A model generated the notes under the pieces. That model was given only the letters and a program-made list of their open reading frames with translations. It was not told where the DNA came from and made no database searches. A program made the translations under genes and the position numbers. Source: Aeromicrobium choanae (GTDB lineage Bacteria; Actinomycetota; Actinomycetes; Propionibacteriales; Nocardioidaceae). Taken from it: 64,000 bases of DNA. The stretch covers positions 2,976,001 to 3,040,000 of the forward strand of contig NZ_LT796768.1 of assembly GCF_900167475.1 (NCBI RefSeq), given 5' to 3'. How positions within the stretch are numbered: the first letter of the stretch is position 1; every line of letters begins with the position of its first letter. Below, one piece after another: positions 8,443 through 16,515 of this stretch.

Positions 8443-9728
8443 TGATGATGACCGGACAGACCCTGCTCGAGGGCGGACCCGCCCAGCCGTTCACGGGCAC
8501 CGCCGCCGACCTCGACGAGCTGCGGCTCCGATCGACCGAGCTGGCCACGCGCCTCAACCTGACCGAGGAGCCGTTCGTCATCGACGACGCGGCCGGCACG
8601 ATCCAGGTCCGTGGCGTGGCGGGCTTCGTCGCCCTCGGCGACTCGACGATCGAGATCATGCCCCACGTCCTGCGTCACGACCCGGGCTGGCGCGTCTCGA
8701 TGCTGACGATGCTGACCACGGTCCACCACCTCGAGTGGGTGCCCCGAGTCGATCGCGGTTCGCGCCACGCGGGCCTGTCCGACCTCCTCGGCATGATCGT
8801 GGCCGGCGCCATGGGCCGCGCGTCCTCCGAGGGAGTGCCACGCACCTACGTCGAGCGCACCGCCGTCACGCCCTCGATCCGCGGTCAGGTCGACGCGGGC
8901 CGGATGTGGCGCCGGGTCGTCGATCCCTACAGCGTCGACTGCCGCTTCTCCGAGTTCGTGTCCGACGGCCCGGTCACCTCCTCCCTCAAGTGGGCGTGCG
9001 GTGAGCTGGCCGGTGCCGTGCAGCAGCCGTGGCTCGAGTCCGAGCTGCGGGCGTACGCCGACCTCTTCCCCGAGGCCTCGCGCGACCTGCCCCCGCCGTC
9101 GGTCATGGACGGGCTCCAGCTGACGCCGCAGTTCGGCTTCCTCAGCGACGCGCTCGACGTTGCGCGCGTGCTCTCGATGGGTCCGCAGAACGGCACCAGT
9201 GGCCGTGCCGACGGTCCCACCCGCGCCTTCCTCTGGAGCACCGAGAAGCTGTTCGGCGACTTCGTCCAGGAGGTCGCCGAGCGGGCCGCCAAGGGGGCCG
9301 GCTTCACCGCGTACCGCGGCTCGCGGGGCCGGCGGCTCAACGACGTGAACGCCGCGGAGGGTGCGGTGGACACGGTGGTCGAGTCCGACTCCGAGCTCGT
9401 GGCCGTCTCCGTGTGTGCGCAGGAGTACACCGAGGACCTCGCCGACCTGCTGTCCATCGGCCTCATCGCGGCCGGTCGGGAGCTCGGCGCCTCCGACATC
9501 GCCATCGTCTTCCCCGCCAGCATGGGCCTGCGCCCCGGTACCCAGCTGCGCGTGCGCGAGCCCGGAGGCCCGTCGATGCTGCACCTGCTCACCGTCGACC
9601 CCTCGGGGCTGGGGGAGCACGGCGGCATGGCGCGCGTCCTGAACGAGTTCGAGCTCGACCTGTCGATGGTGCTCACCATCGCGCAGCGCCGTCCCGTCGG
9701 ATCGCGCCGCCTCGGCGGCACCGCCTGA
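8439..9728 (+). CDS. McrC-like protein with degenerate nuclease motif
   Basis: This 429-residue protein belongs to the McrC family, which supplies the PD-(D/E)xK endonuclease subunit of McrBC. The N-terminal half contains the family pattern VRGVAGFVALGDSTIEIMPH and AGAMGRASSEGVPRTYVER. In the C-terminal nuclease region D311 (GAVDTVVES) matches the first catalytic aspartate, but the usual D-x-K on the next strand reads LVAVSVCAQEY, so the second acid and the lysine are missing. Four consecutive ATG codons (8439, 8442, 8445, 8448) lie at the overlap with the McrB-like stop, so the exact start is open. The pair may have lost cleavage or act through another partner. The SNF2-like helicase gene converges on it. 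Confidence 0.8.
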   Translation: MMMMTGQTLLEGGPAQPFTGTAADLDELRLRSTELATRLNLTEEPFVIDDAAGTIQVRGVAGFVALGDSTIEIMPHVLRHDPGWRVSMLTMLTTVHHLEWVPRVDRGSRHAGLSDLLGMIVAGAMGRASSEGVPRTYVERTAVTPSIRGQVDAGRMWRRVVDPYSVDCRFSEFVSDGPVTSSLKWACGELAGAVQQPWLESELRAYADLFPEASRDLPPPSVMDGLQLTPQFGFLSDALDVARVLSMGPQNGTSGRADGPTRAFLWSTEKLFGDFVQEVAERAAKGAGFTAYRGSRGRRLNDVNAAEGAVDTVVESDSELVAVSVCAQEYTEDLADLLSIGLIAAGRELGASDIAIVFPASMGLRPGTQLRVREPGGPSMLHLLTVDPSGLGEHGGMARVLNEFELDLSMVLTIAQRRPVGSRRLGGTA

Positions 9729-9734
9729 TCGCCT

Positions 9735-9835
9735 GATCTCGATACACCGTCTCGCTGCGCTCGCCGGCACTCGATCGCCGAGTCGGAACCCGGTGATCGA
9801 GTAGCTGGCGAGCGCAGCGAGCCGCGTATCGAGAT
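9735..9835. repeat. Large palindromic intergenic repeat (REP-like) between converging genes
   Basis: Arms at 9735-9780 and 9791-9835 are nearly perfect reverse complements of about 45 bases separated by 10 bases. Both contain GATCTCGATAC, the core CTCGCTGCGCTCGCC and CTCGATC. From general knowledge, elements with this layout recur in Nocardioidaceae intergenic regions. It lies between the 3' ends of the McrC-like and helicase genes and could act as a terminator or a non-autonomous mobile repeat. Confidence 0.75.
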
Positions 9836-9840
9836 CGCGC

Positions 9841-12420
9841 TCAGTGGCGCAGCTGCACCAGGACCTCGAGCTCGGCGTCCGTGAGCTCGGTCAGGGCGGC
9901 CTCGCCGGCATTGACGACGGCGTCGGCCAGGGCGCGCTTGGCGCTGATCAGCTCGGCGATCGACTCCTCGATCGTGCCCTCGGCCACGAGGCGGTGCACC
10001 TGCACGTTCTTCGTCTGGCCGATGCGGTGCGCCCGGTCGGTGGCCTGGTCCTCGACGGCGGGGTTCCACCAGCGGTCGTAGTGGACCACGTGGTCGGCCC
10101 GGGTCAGGTTCAGGCCGGTGCCCGCGGCCTTCAGCGACAGGACGAAGACGTCGGTCTCGCCTTCCTGGAACGCGTTCACCATCTGCTCGCGGCGTGACAC
10201 GGGCGTGCCGCCGTGCAGGAAGTCGTGCCGGACCTTGCGCTCGCCCAGCCGGCGGGCGAGCAGGCGCCCCATCTGCGCGTACTGCGTGAACACGAGCGCG
10301 GCGCCGCCCTCGTCGACGATCTCCTCGACCAGCTCGTCGAACGTCTCGAGCTTGCCCGAGCGGCCGGTCAGGCGCGCCTCCGGCTCGTGCAGGAACTGCG
10401 CCGGGTGGTTGCAGATCTGCTTGAGCTGCGTCAGCAGCTTCACGACCAGGCCGCGACGGCGGATGCCGGTGGAGTCGGCGATCTCCGACATCGTGCGCTG
10501 GACGACCGCCTCGTAGAGGCCGACCTGCTCGCGGGACAGCGGCACGCGGTGGTCGGTCTCGATCTTCGGCGGCAGCTCCGGCGCGATGCCGGGATCGGTC
10601 TTGCGGCGGCGCAGCACGAAGGGGCGGATGAGCTGCGAGAGCCCGGCCGCGCGCTCGGTGTCGTGATCGCGCTCGATCTGTCGCGACCACTCGCGCCGGA
10701 ACTGCTCGCGCGTGCCGAGCAGACCCGGCGTGGTCCAGTCGAGCAGCGCCCACAGCTCGCCGAGGTGGTTCTCCACGGGGGTGCCCGTCAGTGCCATGCG
10801 GGCCTCGGAGTCGATCCGGCGCAGCGCCTGCGCGGCGCCGCTGCCGGGGTTCTTCACGTGCTGGGCCTCGTCGGCGACCACGAGGTTCCACCGGTGGCGG
10901 CGCAGCTCCTCGACGCTGGAGCGCATCGTCGCGTAGGTCGTCACGACGAAGCCGGACTTGGCGTCGGCGAGGCTGCGGCGCGGGCCGTGGTAGCGGTAGA
11001 CGGGCACGCCCGGTGCGAAGCGGGCGATCTCGCGCTCCCACGTGGCCAGGACGGAGGCGGGGCAGACGACGAGGGTGGGCTCGGGGGAGTCCAGGTGCAG
11101 GTGCAGCGCGATCAGCATGAGCGTCTTGCCCAGGCCCATGTCGTCGGCCAGGATCCCGCCCAGCCCGAGGTCGACCAGCTGGCTCATCCAGCGCAGGCCG
11201 CGCAGCTGGTACTCGCGCAGCTGGCCGTCGAGCGAGTCGGGCTGGGCGGCCGGGGTGATGTCCACGTCCTGCTCGGCCAGCCGGCGCCGGACGTCCTCGA
11301 GCCAGCCCACGGTGTCGACCTCGGTCTCGAGGCCGTCGATCTCGAGGCTGCCGGTGACCGCGGCGCGCAGGGCCTCGCCGGGATCGAGGGTGCGGCCGTG
11401 CCCGGCCAGCACGCGGGCCACCTGCTGCTGGTCGACCATGACCCAGCGGTCGCGCAGGTGCAGCATGCCGGACTGCGACTCCGCGAGCTGCTCGACCTCG
11501 GCGCGGCTGAGGTGCTCGCCACCGACCGACACGCTCCAGTCGAAGCGGAACAGCTGGTCGGAGGTGAAGGCCCGGGGCCGGTCGTGGTCGCGCTCGAGGC
11601 GCGGCTCCTCGCGGTCGACGCGGCTGACGACGCCGGTGGCGCGCACGTCGTGGCGCAGGCCCTCGGGCCAGTCGATCTCGATGCGGTTCGCCAGCGCGGC
11701 CACCTGGGGACGGCCCTGGCCGAGCTCACCCAGTTCTTCGGGAGTCACCCGGACCCGGCCCTCGCGGGCGAGCTGCGCGGCGGGCGGCCAGCTGACGGCG
11801 AGGCGCTCGAGCATCGCGACGAGCGCCGGTCGCGCCGCGGGACCGAGGTGGTGGTCGTCGCGGGTCAGCACGGTCGGGGCGGGGACCGAGGCGCGGTTCA
11901 TCGCCTGCGGGCGGACGTGGAGCTCGAGGTCGGCCATCGCGTCGGCCTGCTCGGAGAGCGTGACGTCGAGCCGGTAGGAGAAGCTGGTCGGCCGCTCGAT
12001 CGTGGGCCGCGGCTGCTCGGTCTCGCGCCGCCGCTGGGGCGTGGTGGCCACGGCAGGCGCGCCGGCGACGAGGGCCGCCAGGAACGCGCGGATCGACGCC
12101 TGCCCCTCGGCGGGCGTGGGGCCGACGGCGCGGCCCGCGTCGAGCATCTGCTGCATCTCGGAGGATCCGGGGGAGGCGAGCGTGCCGGTGGCCATGAGGC
12201 GCAGGGCGATGATCGAGGGCGTGGCCCAGGCACGCACGCTCGGGTCGGCGGTGAGGGCTCGGATCCCGCCACTCAGGGGGCCGACGGCCTCGTTGGCGGT
12301 GGCCTCCACGGGGCCTCGGGGCGTGTCGAAGACGAAGGTCGAACGCGTCGGGTCGTCGGGGTCCTGGACGAACCTGACCGGGTGCCGCAGTGCGATCTGC
12401 AACTCGGTCGGCGTGGCCAT
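9841..12420 (-). CDS. SNF2/RapA-type DEAD/DEAH-box helicase
   Basis: This is an 859-residue superfamily 2 helicase-like translocase. The first 400 residues are family-specific. The ATPase core then follows: GILADDMGLGKTLMLIALH near residue 420, VVCPASVLATWEREI, DEAQHVKN near 513 (DEAQ box), LTGTPVENHLGELWALLDW, and the SNF2 C-terminal lobe with FLHGGTPVSRREQMV near 735 and DQATDRAHRIGQT near 795. I start it at ATG 12418-12420. GGAGGG directly abuts that codon, so an in-frame GTG 18 bases upstream remains possible. Readings further upstream run into antisense of the dioxygenase. Proteins of this group remodel DNA-protein complexes and some belong to defence loci; the substrate here is not determinable. 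Confidence 0.88.
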   Translation of the reverse strand: MATPTELQIALRHPVRFVQDPDDPTRSTFVFDTPRGPVEATANEAVGPLSGGIRALTADPSVRAWATPSIIALRLMATGTLASPGSSEMQQMLDAGRAVGPTPAEGQASIRAFLAALVAGAPAVATTPQRRRETEQPRPTIERPTSFSYRLDVTLSEQADAMADLELHVRPQAMNRASVPAPTVLTRDDHHLGPAARPALVAMLERLAVSWPPAAQLAREGRVRVTPEELGELGQGRPQVAALANRIEIDWPEGLRHDVRATGVVSRVDREEPRLERDHDRPRAFTSDQLFRFDWSVSVGGEHLSRAEVEQLAESQSGMLHLRDRWVMVDQQQVARVLAGHGRTLDPGEALRAAVTGSLEIDGLETEVDTVGWLEDVRRRLAEQDVDITPAAQPDSLDGQLREYQLRGLRWMSQLVDLGLGGILADDMGLGKTLMLIALHLHLDSPEPTLVVCPASVLATWEREIARFAPGVPVYRYHGPRRSLADAKSGFVVTTYATMRSSVEELRRHRWNLVVADEAQHVKNPGSGAAQALRRIDSEARMALTGTPVENHLGELWALLDWTTPGLLGTREQFRREWSRQIERDHDTERAAGLSQLIRPFVLRRRKTDPGIAPELPPKIETDHRVPLSREQVGLYEAVVQRTMSEIADSTGIRRRGLVVKLLTQLKQICNHPAQFLHEPEARLTGRSGKLETFDELVEEIVDEGGAALVFTQYAQMGRLLARRLGERKVRHDFLHGGTPVSRREQMVNAFQEGETDVFVLSLKAAGTGLNLTRADHVVHYDRWWNPAVEDQATDRAHRIGQTKNVQVHRLVAEGTIEESIAELISAKRALADAVVNAGEAALTELTDAELEVLVQLRH

Positions 12421-12462
12421 CCCTCCATTCTCGCGCACCCCTTCAAATGACGATCCATGTGG

Positions 12463-12482
12463 TATAGTTGAATCATCAACTA
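12463..12482 (+). promoter_or_regulatory. -10 box and operator palindrome upstream of the dioxygenase gene
   Basis: TATAGT at 12463-12468 is a good -10 box in an unusually AT-rich stretch. It overlaps a perfect 7-base inverted repeat, TAGTTGA at 12465-12471 and TCAACTA at 12476-12482, with a 4-base spacer. Placement across the -10 suggests repression, and the size suits a MarR- or Rrf2-type dimer. The regulator is unknown. Confidence 0.6.
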
Positions 12483-12495
12483 ACAGGAGTCGACG

Positions 12496-13338
12496 ATGAA
12501 CCTGCGTCCCGAGACGGTCCCCACGCACGCGCTCTCCGACCTCACGAACCGCCTCGTGCCCAGCCCGCGCATGCCGGTGCTGTTCGTCGGCCACGGCAAC
12601 CCGATGAACGCCCTCGCCGACAACTCCTTCACCCGCGAGTGGGAGCGCGTGGGCGCCGGACTGCCCTCCGCGCAGGCCATCGTCGTGATCAGCGCGCACT
12701 GGCTCACTCCCGGCGGAACGCACATCACCGACGCTCCCCGCAACCCGATCATCTACGACTTCGGCGGCTTCCCCGACGAGCTCTACCGGGTGCAGTACGA
12801 GACCCACGGGGACGAGCGGGTCGCCCGCATCCTGGCCGAGCACCTGGTCGAGTACGAGGCGCGCCTCGACAGCCAGTGGGGCCTCGACCACGGCACCTGG
12901 AGCGTGCTGAAGTTCCTCGCGCCCGCTCCGCAGGTGCCGGTGCTGCAGATCAGCATCGACTACTCGATGCCCCTGCCGCGGCTGTACGAGTTGTTCGGCC
13001 GCCTGCGCGACCTGCGCCGCCGCGGGGTCGTCTTCATCGGCAGCGGCAACATCGTGCACGCGCTGAACCGCGTCCGCTGGGGCGGCGGCCCGGCGTGGGA
13101 CTGGGCGCAGGAGTTCGACGCCCAGACCGCCGACGCGCTGGCGACGCGCGACGTGGCCAAGCTCGTGGACCCGTACCGCACATGGTCGGCCGCACGGATC
13201 GCCGTGCCGACCGACGACCACTACCGCCCGATGGTGGCGGCGCTGGGCCTGCTCGAGCCCGACGAGGAGATCGGCTTCTTCAACACCGAGATCGACATGG
13301 GCTCGGTTGGCATGCGCTCGTTCATCACGGCTGCGTGA
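12496..13338 (+). CDS. ygiD: LigB-type extradiol dioxygenase (4,5-DOPA dioxygenase / YgiD family)
   Basis: This 280-residue class III extradiol ring-cleavage dioxygenase resembles E. coli YgiD and plant DODA, which open the ring of L-DOPA. Metal-ligand histidines sit in LFVGHGNPMNAL (near residue 33), VVISAHWLTPGG (near 66) and LDHGTWSVL (near 134); VFIGSGNIVHALN near 182-194 is the usual C-terminal ligand region. The ATG has AGGAG eight bases upstream. The real substrate is unknown, since family members act on catecholic amines and other catechols. The 3' end overlaps the converging serine hydrolase gene by 14 bases. The operator and strong -10 upstream suggest inducible expression. Confidence 0.85.
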   Translation: MNLRPETVPTHALSDLTNRLVPSPRMPVLFVGHGNPMNALADNSFTREWERVGAGLPSAQAIVVISAHWLTPGGTHITDAPRNPIIYDFGGFPDELYRVQYETHGDERVARILAEHLVEYEARLDSQWGLDHGTWSVLKFLAPAPQVPVLQISIDYSMPLPRLYELFGRLRDLRRRGVVFIGSGNIVHALNRVRWGGGPAWDWAQEFDAQTADALATRDVAKLVDPYRTWSAARIAVPTDDHYRPMVAALGLLEPDEEIGFFNTEIDMGSVGMRSFITAA

Positions 13339-14428
13339 CGTCCCAGCCGGCGAGCACGGCGGCGGTGAAGCCGTCGAACGTGAGGTCGTCGGGTCCCGCG
13401 GGCTTCGGCCCGAGGCGTACCGCGACCACGTCCTGCGACGGCACCACCGCGAGCAGCTGGTTGCCCCACCCGAGCGCCCAGAAGGCGTCGGTGGGCACCG
13501 AGGGTGCCAGCCGGCCCCGGAACGGCTCGCGGTCGACGTCGAAGCCGGCCGCCCGCCGCACCTCGACGACGCGGCCCTCGGCGTTGTTCCACCACAGCAG
13601 GCCGTAGGCGGCGTTGCCCTCGGCCGAGGTCGTGACCAGCATGGACACCGCCTCGGCCGACAGGATGCGGCGCCCCTCGAACTCCCCGCCGTCACGCATC
13701 ATCACGCCGAGCCGGGCCAGGTCGGCGCACGACGAGACGATCCCGGCGTAGGTCGTCAGCCGGCCCGCGCCGTCGCGGTTCCAGCTGGTGTCGGCCAGTC
13801 CCAGGGGCTCGAACAGCCGATCGCGCGCGAACGCCTCCGCGTCGCCGACGGCCGACTCCAGCACGGCCGACAGCACCTGACTGGCGAGGTTGTCGTAGCG
13901 CCATGCGGTGCCCGGCGGGTCCTGCTGGCCCACGGCCAGGGCGGCGGCGGTCTGATCGCTCGCGCCGATCATCGCCCGGTCGAGCGCCTCGGACCACTCG
14001 CGTCCCGAGGTCATCGACATGAGGTGCCGCACCGTGACGTCGCGCGACTCGTCGGGCCACTCGGGCACGAGGCGGGCGACCGGGTCGTCGAGCTCGAGTG
14101 CGCCGTCGGCCGCGGCGACCGCGAGGAGCACGCCCACCACGGACTTCGTGATCGAGTAGACGCGCCGCGTCGCGTGCCGCGAGCCGGCGGGGTGCTCGTG
14201 GACGACCTCGTCGCCACGCAGCACGAGCGTGCACGTGGAGGCGCTGGAGTCGACCAGTCGGTCGAGCTCACCGAAGTCGGGCGGGGGAGCGGGACTCGGG
14301 CTCGGCGACGCGGAGACGGTGGGCAGGGATGCCTCGGACAAGTCGGTCCTTCCGGGAGAGGGGGACGTGCAGGCGCCGAGTGACAGCGCACCGATCAGCA
14401 GGCCGATCCACCCAGCCACCCGACCCAC
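13325..14428 (-). CDS. Secreted serine hydrolase lipoprotein, beta-lactamase / esterase class C fold
   Basis: This protein of about 367 residues carries a lipoprotein signal: a hydrophobic stretch then LSLGAC with the lipidated cysteine near residue 20, followed by a Ser/Pro-rich linker. The enzyme domain has the S-x-x-K motif SITKS near residues 91-95 and a Y-x-N motif (YDN) near 178, both typical of the class C beta-lactamase/esterase family. It should be anchored outside the membrane and hydrolyse esters, peptides or amides; resistance activity cannot be claimed. Start is uncertain: GTG 14428 or GTG 14419 give a sensible signal, whereas ATG 14536 would overlap the neighbouring gene. The start region lies inside an inverted-pair repeat. 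Confidence 0.82.
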   Translation of the reverse strand: MGRVAGWIGLLIGALSLGACTSPSPGRTDLSEASLPTVSASPSPSPAPPPDFGELDRLVDSSASTCTLVLRGDEVVHEHPAGSRHATRRVYSITKSVVGVLLAVAAADGALELDDPVARLVPEWPDESRDVTVRHLMSMTSGREWSEALDRAMIGASDQTAAALAVGQQDPPGTAWRYDNLASQVLSAVLESAVGDAEAFARDRLFEPLGLADTSWNRDGAGRLTTYAGIVSSCADLARLGVMMRDGGEFEGRRILSAEAVSMLVTTSAEGNAAYGLLWWNNAEGRVVEVRRAAGFDVDREPFRGRLAPSVPTDAFWALGWGNQLLAVVPSQDVVAVRLGPKPAGPDDLTFDGFTAAVLAGWDVTQP

Positions 14429-14487
14429 TTTTGGAACGGGATCAACGCCGGATCGCTGGATGGAGGTGCATCGCGTTCCAAAAGTGG
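14425..14487. repeat. Inverted pair of a 14-base motif (REPIN-like)
   Basis: CCACTTTTGGAACG at 14425-14438 is repeated in perfect inverse orientation at 14474-14487 with a 35-base spacer. A related single copy lies at 21039-21054. The left copy overlaps the proposed start of the serine hydrolase gene. Confidence 0.6.
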
Positions 14488-14499
14488 AGAGGGGGCGGG

Positions 14500-16005
14500 T
14501 CACATCCGGCCCGTGTCCAGGTAGCGCTGGTGCCACGAGAGGGCTTCGCCGAGCAGGTGCGGGGTGTGCCGGGCGTCGGGCCGTGCCGCGAGGGCGCGCT
14601 CGAGGTAGTCGCGCAGCTGCGGACGGAAGTCCGGGTGGGCGCAGTGGGCGATGATCCGCTCGGCGCGGGCCCGCGGTGACAGGCCGCGCAGGTCGGCGAG
14701 CCCGTGCTCGGTGACGATGACGTGCACGTCGTGCTCGGTGTGGTCGACGTGGCTGACCATGGGCACGATCGTGGAGATCGCACCGCCCTTGGCCGTCGAG
14801 GGCGTGAGGAAGAAGTTCAGGTAGGCGTTGCGCGCGAAGTCGCCGCTGCCGCCGATGCCGTTCATGACCGCGCTGCCCATGACGTGGGTGGAGTTCACGT
14901 TGCCGTAGATGTCGGCCTCGATCATGCCGTTCATGGCGATCACGCCGAGCCGTCGGATGACCTCCGGGTGGTTGGAGATCTCCTCGCTGCGCATGAGGAT
15001 CCGGCCCTTGTAGCCGTCGATCCCGGCGTGGAACCGCTCCATCCCCTCGCGGGACAGGCCGAACGAGGCCGTCGACGCCGCCCGCAGGGTGCCCGAGTCG
15101 AGCAGCGTGAGCATGCCGTCCTGCAGCACCTCGGTGTACGCCACGAGGTTCGTGAACTCGCTGTCGTCGAGCCCTTGCAGCACCGCGTTCGCGACGTTGC
15201 CCACGCCCGACTGCAACGGCAGCAGCTCGGGAGGCATCCGGCCGGCGCCCACCTCGCCGCGCAGGAACTCCAGGGCGTGGCCGGCGATCGCGCGCGAGAC
15301 GTCGTCGGGCGCGGAGAACGCGGCGCCGGCGTCGGGCTCACGGGTCTCGACCACGGCGACGACCTTCGCCGGGTCGACCTTCAGGTACGGCTCGCCGATC
15401 CGCTGCATCGGCTCGGTGAGCGTGAGCGGGCGGCGGTGGGGCGGCAGCGCGGTGCCGCCGTAGATGTCGTGGAAGCCCTCGAGCTCGCGGGGCTGCCAGT
15501 GGTTGACCTCGAGGATCACCTTGTCGGCCTGGTCGAGCCAGGTCTTGTTGTTGCCCACCGAGCTGCCCGGGACGAGGAGGCCGTCGGGCAGGATCGCGGT
15601 CACCTCGATGACGGCGACGTCGAGCGGGCCGTAGAAGCCGAACCACATCTGCTGGGCCGAGTGGCTCAGGTGGGCGTCGACGTAGTCGACCTCGCCGGCG
15701 TTGATCTGGCGCCGCAGCAGCGGGTCGGAGTTGTAGGGCAGCCGCTTGGAGATGGCGTGCGCCTCGGCCAGGACGCCGTCGGCCTGTGGAGCGGTGGAGG
15801 CACCGGTCCACAGGCCGATCCGGAAGTCCTCGCCGGCGTCGTGCGCGGCGCGGGCGCGGGCGGCGAGAGCAGGAGGCACGGCCTTGGGATAGCCCGCGCC
15901 GGTGAACCCGCTCATCCCGACGTTGTCGCCGGGACGGATGAACCGGACCGCCTCCTCGGCGGTCATGATCCGCTCAGACACCACCGGGCACGTCACACGA
16001 CTCAT
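14500..16005 (-). CDS. Succinyl-CoA:acetate CoA-transferase (acetyl-CoA hydrolase/transferase family)
   Basis: This 501-residue enzyme of the Cat1/AarC family moves CoA between succinyl-CoA and acetate, giving acetyl-CoA and succinate. Acetate consumption or a variant TCA cycle would use it. The N-terminal domain has NVGMSGFTGAGYPKAVP and LLVPGSSVGNNKTW. The catalytic glutamate is in NLVAYTEVLQDG, near residue 290, matching Glu294 of AarC. GIGGSGDFARNAYL near 375-388 forms the CoA-binding loop. It is followed by normal family-length C-terminal sequence. It lies 13 bases downstream of thioredoxin and may share its transcript. With actP in the same window it suggests acetate use, though the two are 9 kb apart. 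Confidence 0.9.
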   Translation of the reverse strand: MSRVTCPVVSERIMTAEEAVRFIRPGDNVGMSGFTGAGYPKAVPPALAARARAAHDAGEDFRIGLWTGASTAPQADGVLAEAHAISKRLPYNSDPLLRRQINAGEVDYVDAHLSHSAQQMWFGFYGPLDVAVIEVTAILPDGLLVPGSSVGNNKTWLDQADKVILEVNHWQPRELEGFHDIYGGTALPPHRRPLTLTEPMQRIGEPYLKVDPAKVVAVVETREPDAGAAFSAPDDVSRAIAGHALEFLRGEVGAGRMPPELLPLQSGVGNVANAVLQGLDDSEFTNLVAYTEVLQDGMLTLLDSGTLRAASTASFGLSREGMERFHAGIDGYKGRILMRSEEISNHPEVIRRLGVIAMNGMIEADIYGNVNSTHVMGSAVMNGIGGSGDFARNAYLNFFLTPSTAKGGAISTIVPMVSHVDHTEHDVHVIVTEHGLADLRGLSPRARAERIIAHCAHPDFRPQLRDYLERALAARPDARHTPHLLGEALSWHQRYLDTGRM

Positions 16006-16018
16006 GGCCCCGAGTGTC

Positions 16019-16420
16019 TCAGTTCTGCGAGGCCTCCGGAACCTCGGGCGCCTGGGCCTGGGCCTCCTGGGCGTCGATCTCGCGGCGGACCTGCTCCATG
16101 TCGAGGTCGCGGACCTGACCGATGATCTGGTCGAGGGCCTCGGCCGGCAGCGCGCCGGGCTGGGCGTACAGCAGCACGCCGTCGCGGAACGCCATCAGCG
16201 TGGGGATCGAGGTGATCTGGACCGCGGCGGAGAGCTCCTGCTCGGCCTCGGTGTCGATCTTGGCGAACGTGATGTCGGGGTGGCGCTCACTGGCGGCCTC
16301 GTAGACCGGGGCGAACTGCATGCACGGCCCGCACCAGCCGGCCCACCAGTCCACCAGGGTGATGCCCTCACCGGTGACGGTGTCCTGGAACGTGTCGGCA
16401 GTCAGGTTGATCGTGGTCAT
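16019..16420 (-). CDS. Thioredoxin with acidic C-terminal extension
   Basis: This is a 133-residue cytoplasmic dithiol oxidoreductase. The active site WCGPC is near residues 29-33, preceded by LVDWWAGW; the cis-proline loop is ITSIPTLMAF. After the thioredoxin fold (about 108 residues) comes a Glu/Gln/Ala-rich tail of about 25 residues that is probably disordered. The ATG is preceded by AAAGG. It would reduce target disulfides using thioredoxin reductase, which is not in this window. It has no signal peptide. The tail is longer than in standard TrxA, so a dedicated paralog is possible. Confidence 0.92.
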   Translation of the reverse strand: MTTINLTADTFQDTVTGEGITLVDWWAGWCGPCMQFAPVYEAASERHPDITFAKIDTEAEQELSAAVQITSIPTLMAFRDGVLLYAQPGALPAEALDQIIGQVRDLDMEQVRREIDAQEAQAQAPEVPEASQN

Positions 16421-16515
16421 GATGGCCTTTCGTCGGGTACTGCTTCTTCAACGTCCATCTCCACTGTGACATTCCGTTGGTTGGGCAGGTCCGCTGCTTG
16501 CGGCATGATCGGGTC

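Noticed and set aside
12421-13695. N-terminal extension of the SNF2 helicase frame up to 13695
   Set aside because: The extension is low-complexity antisense of the dioxygenase and hydrolase genes. The family sequence begins at MATPTELQ (12420).
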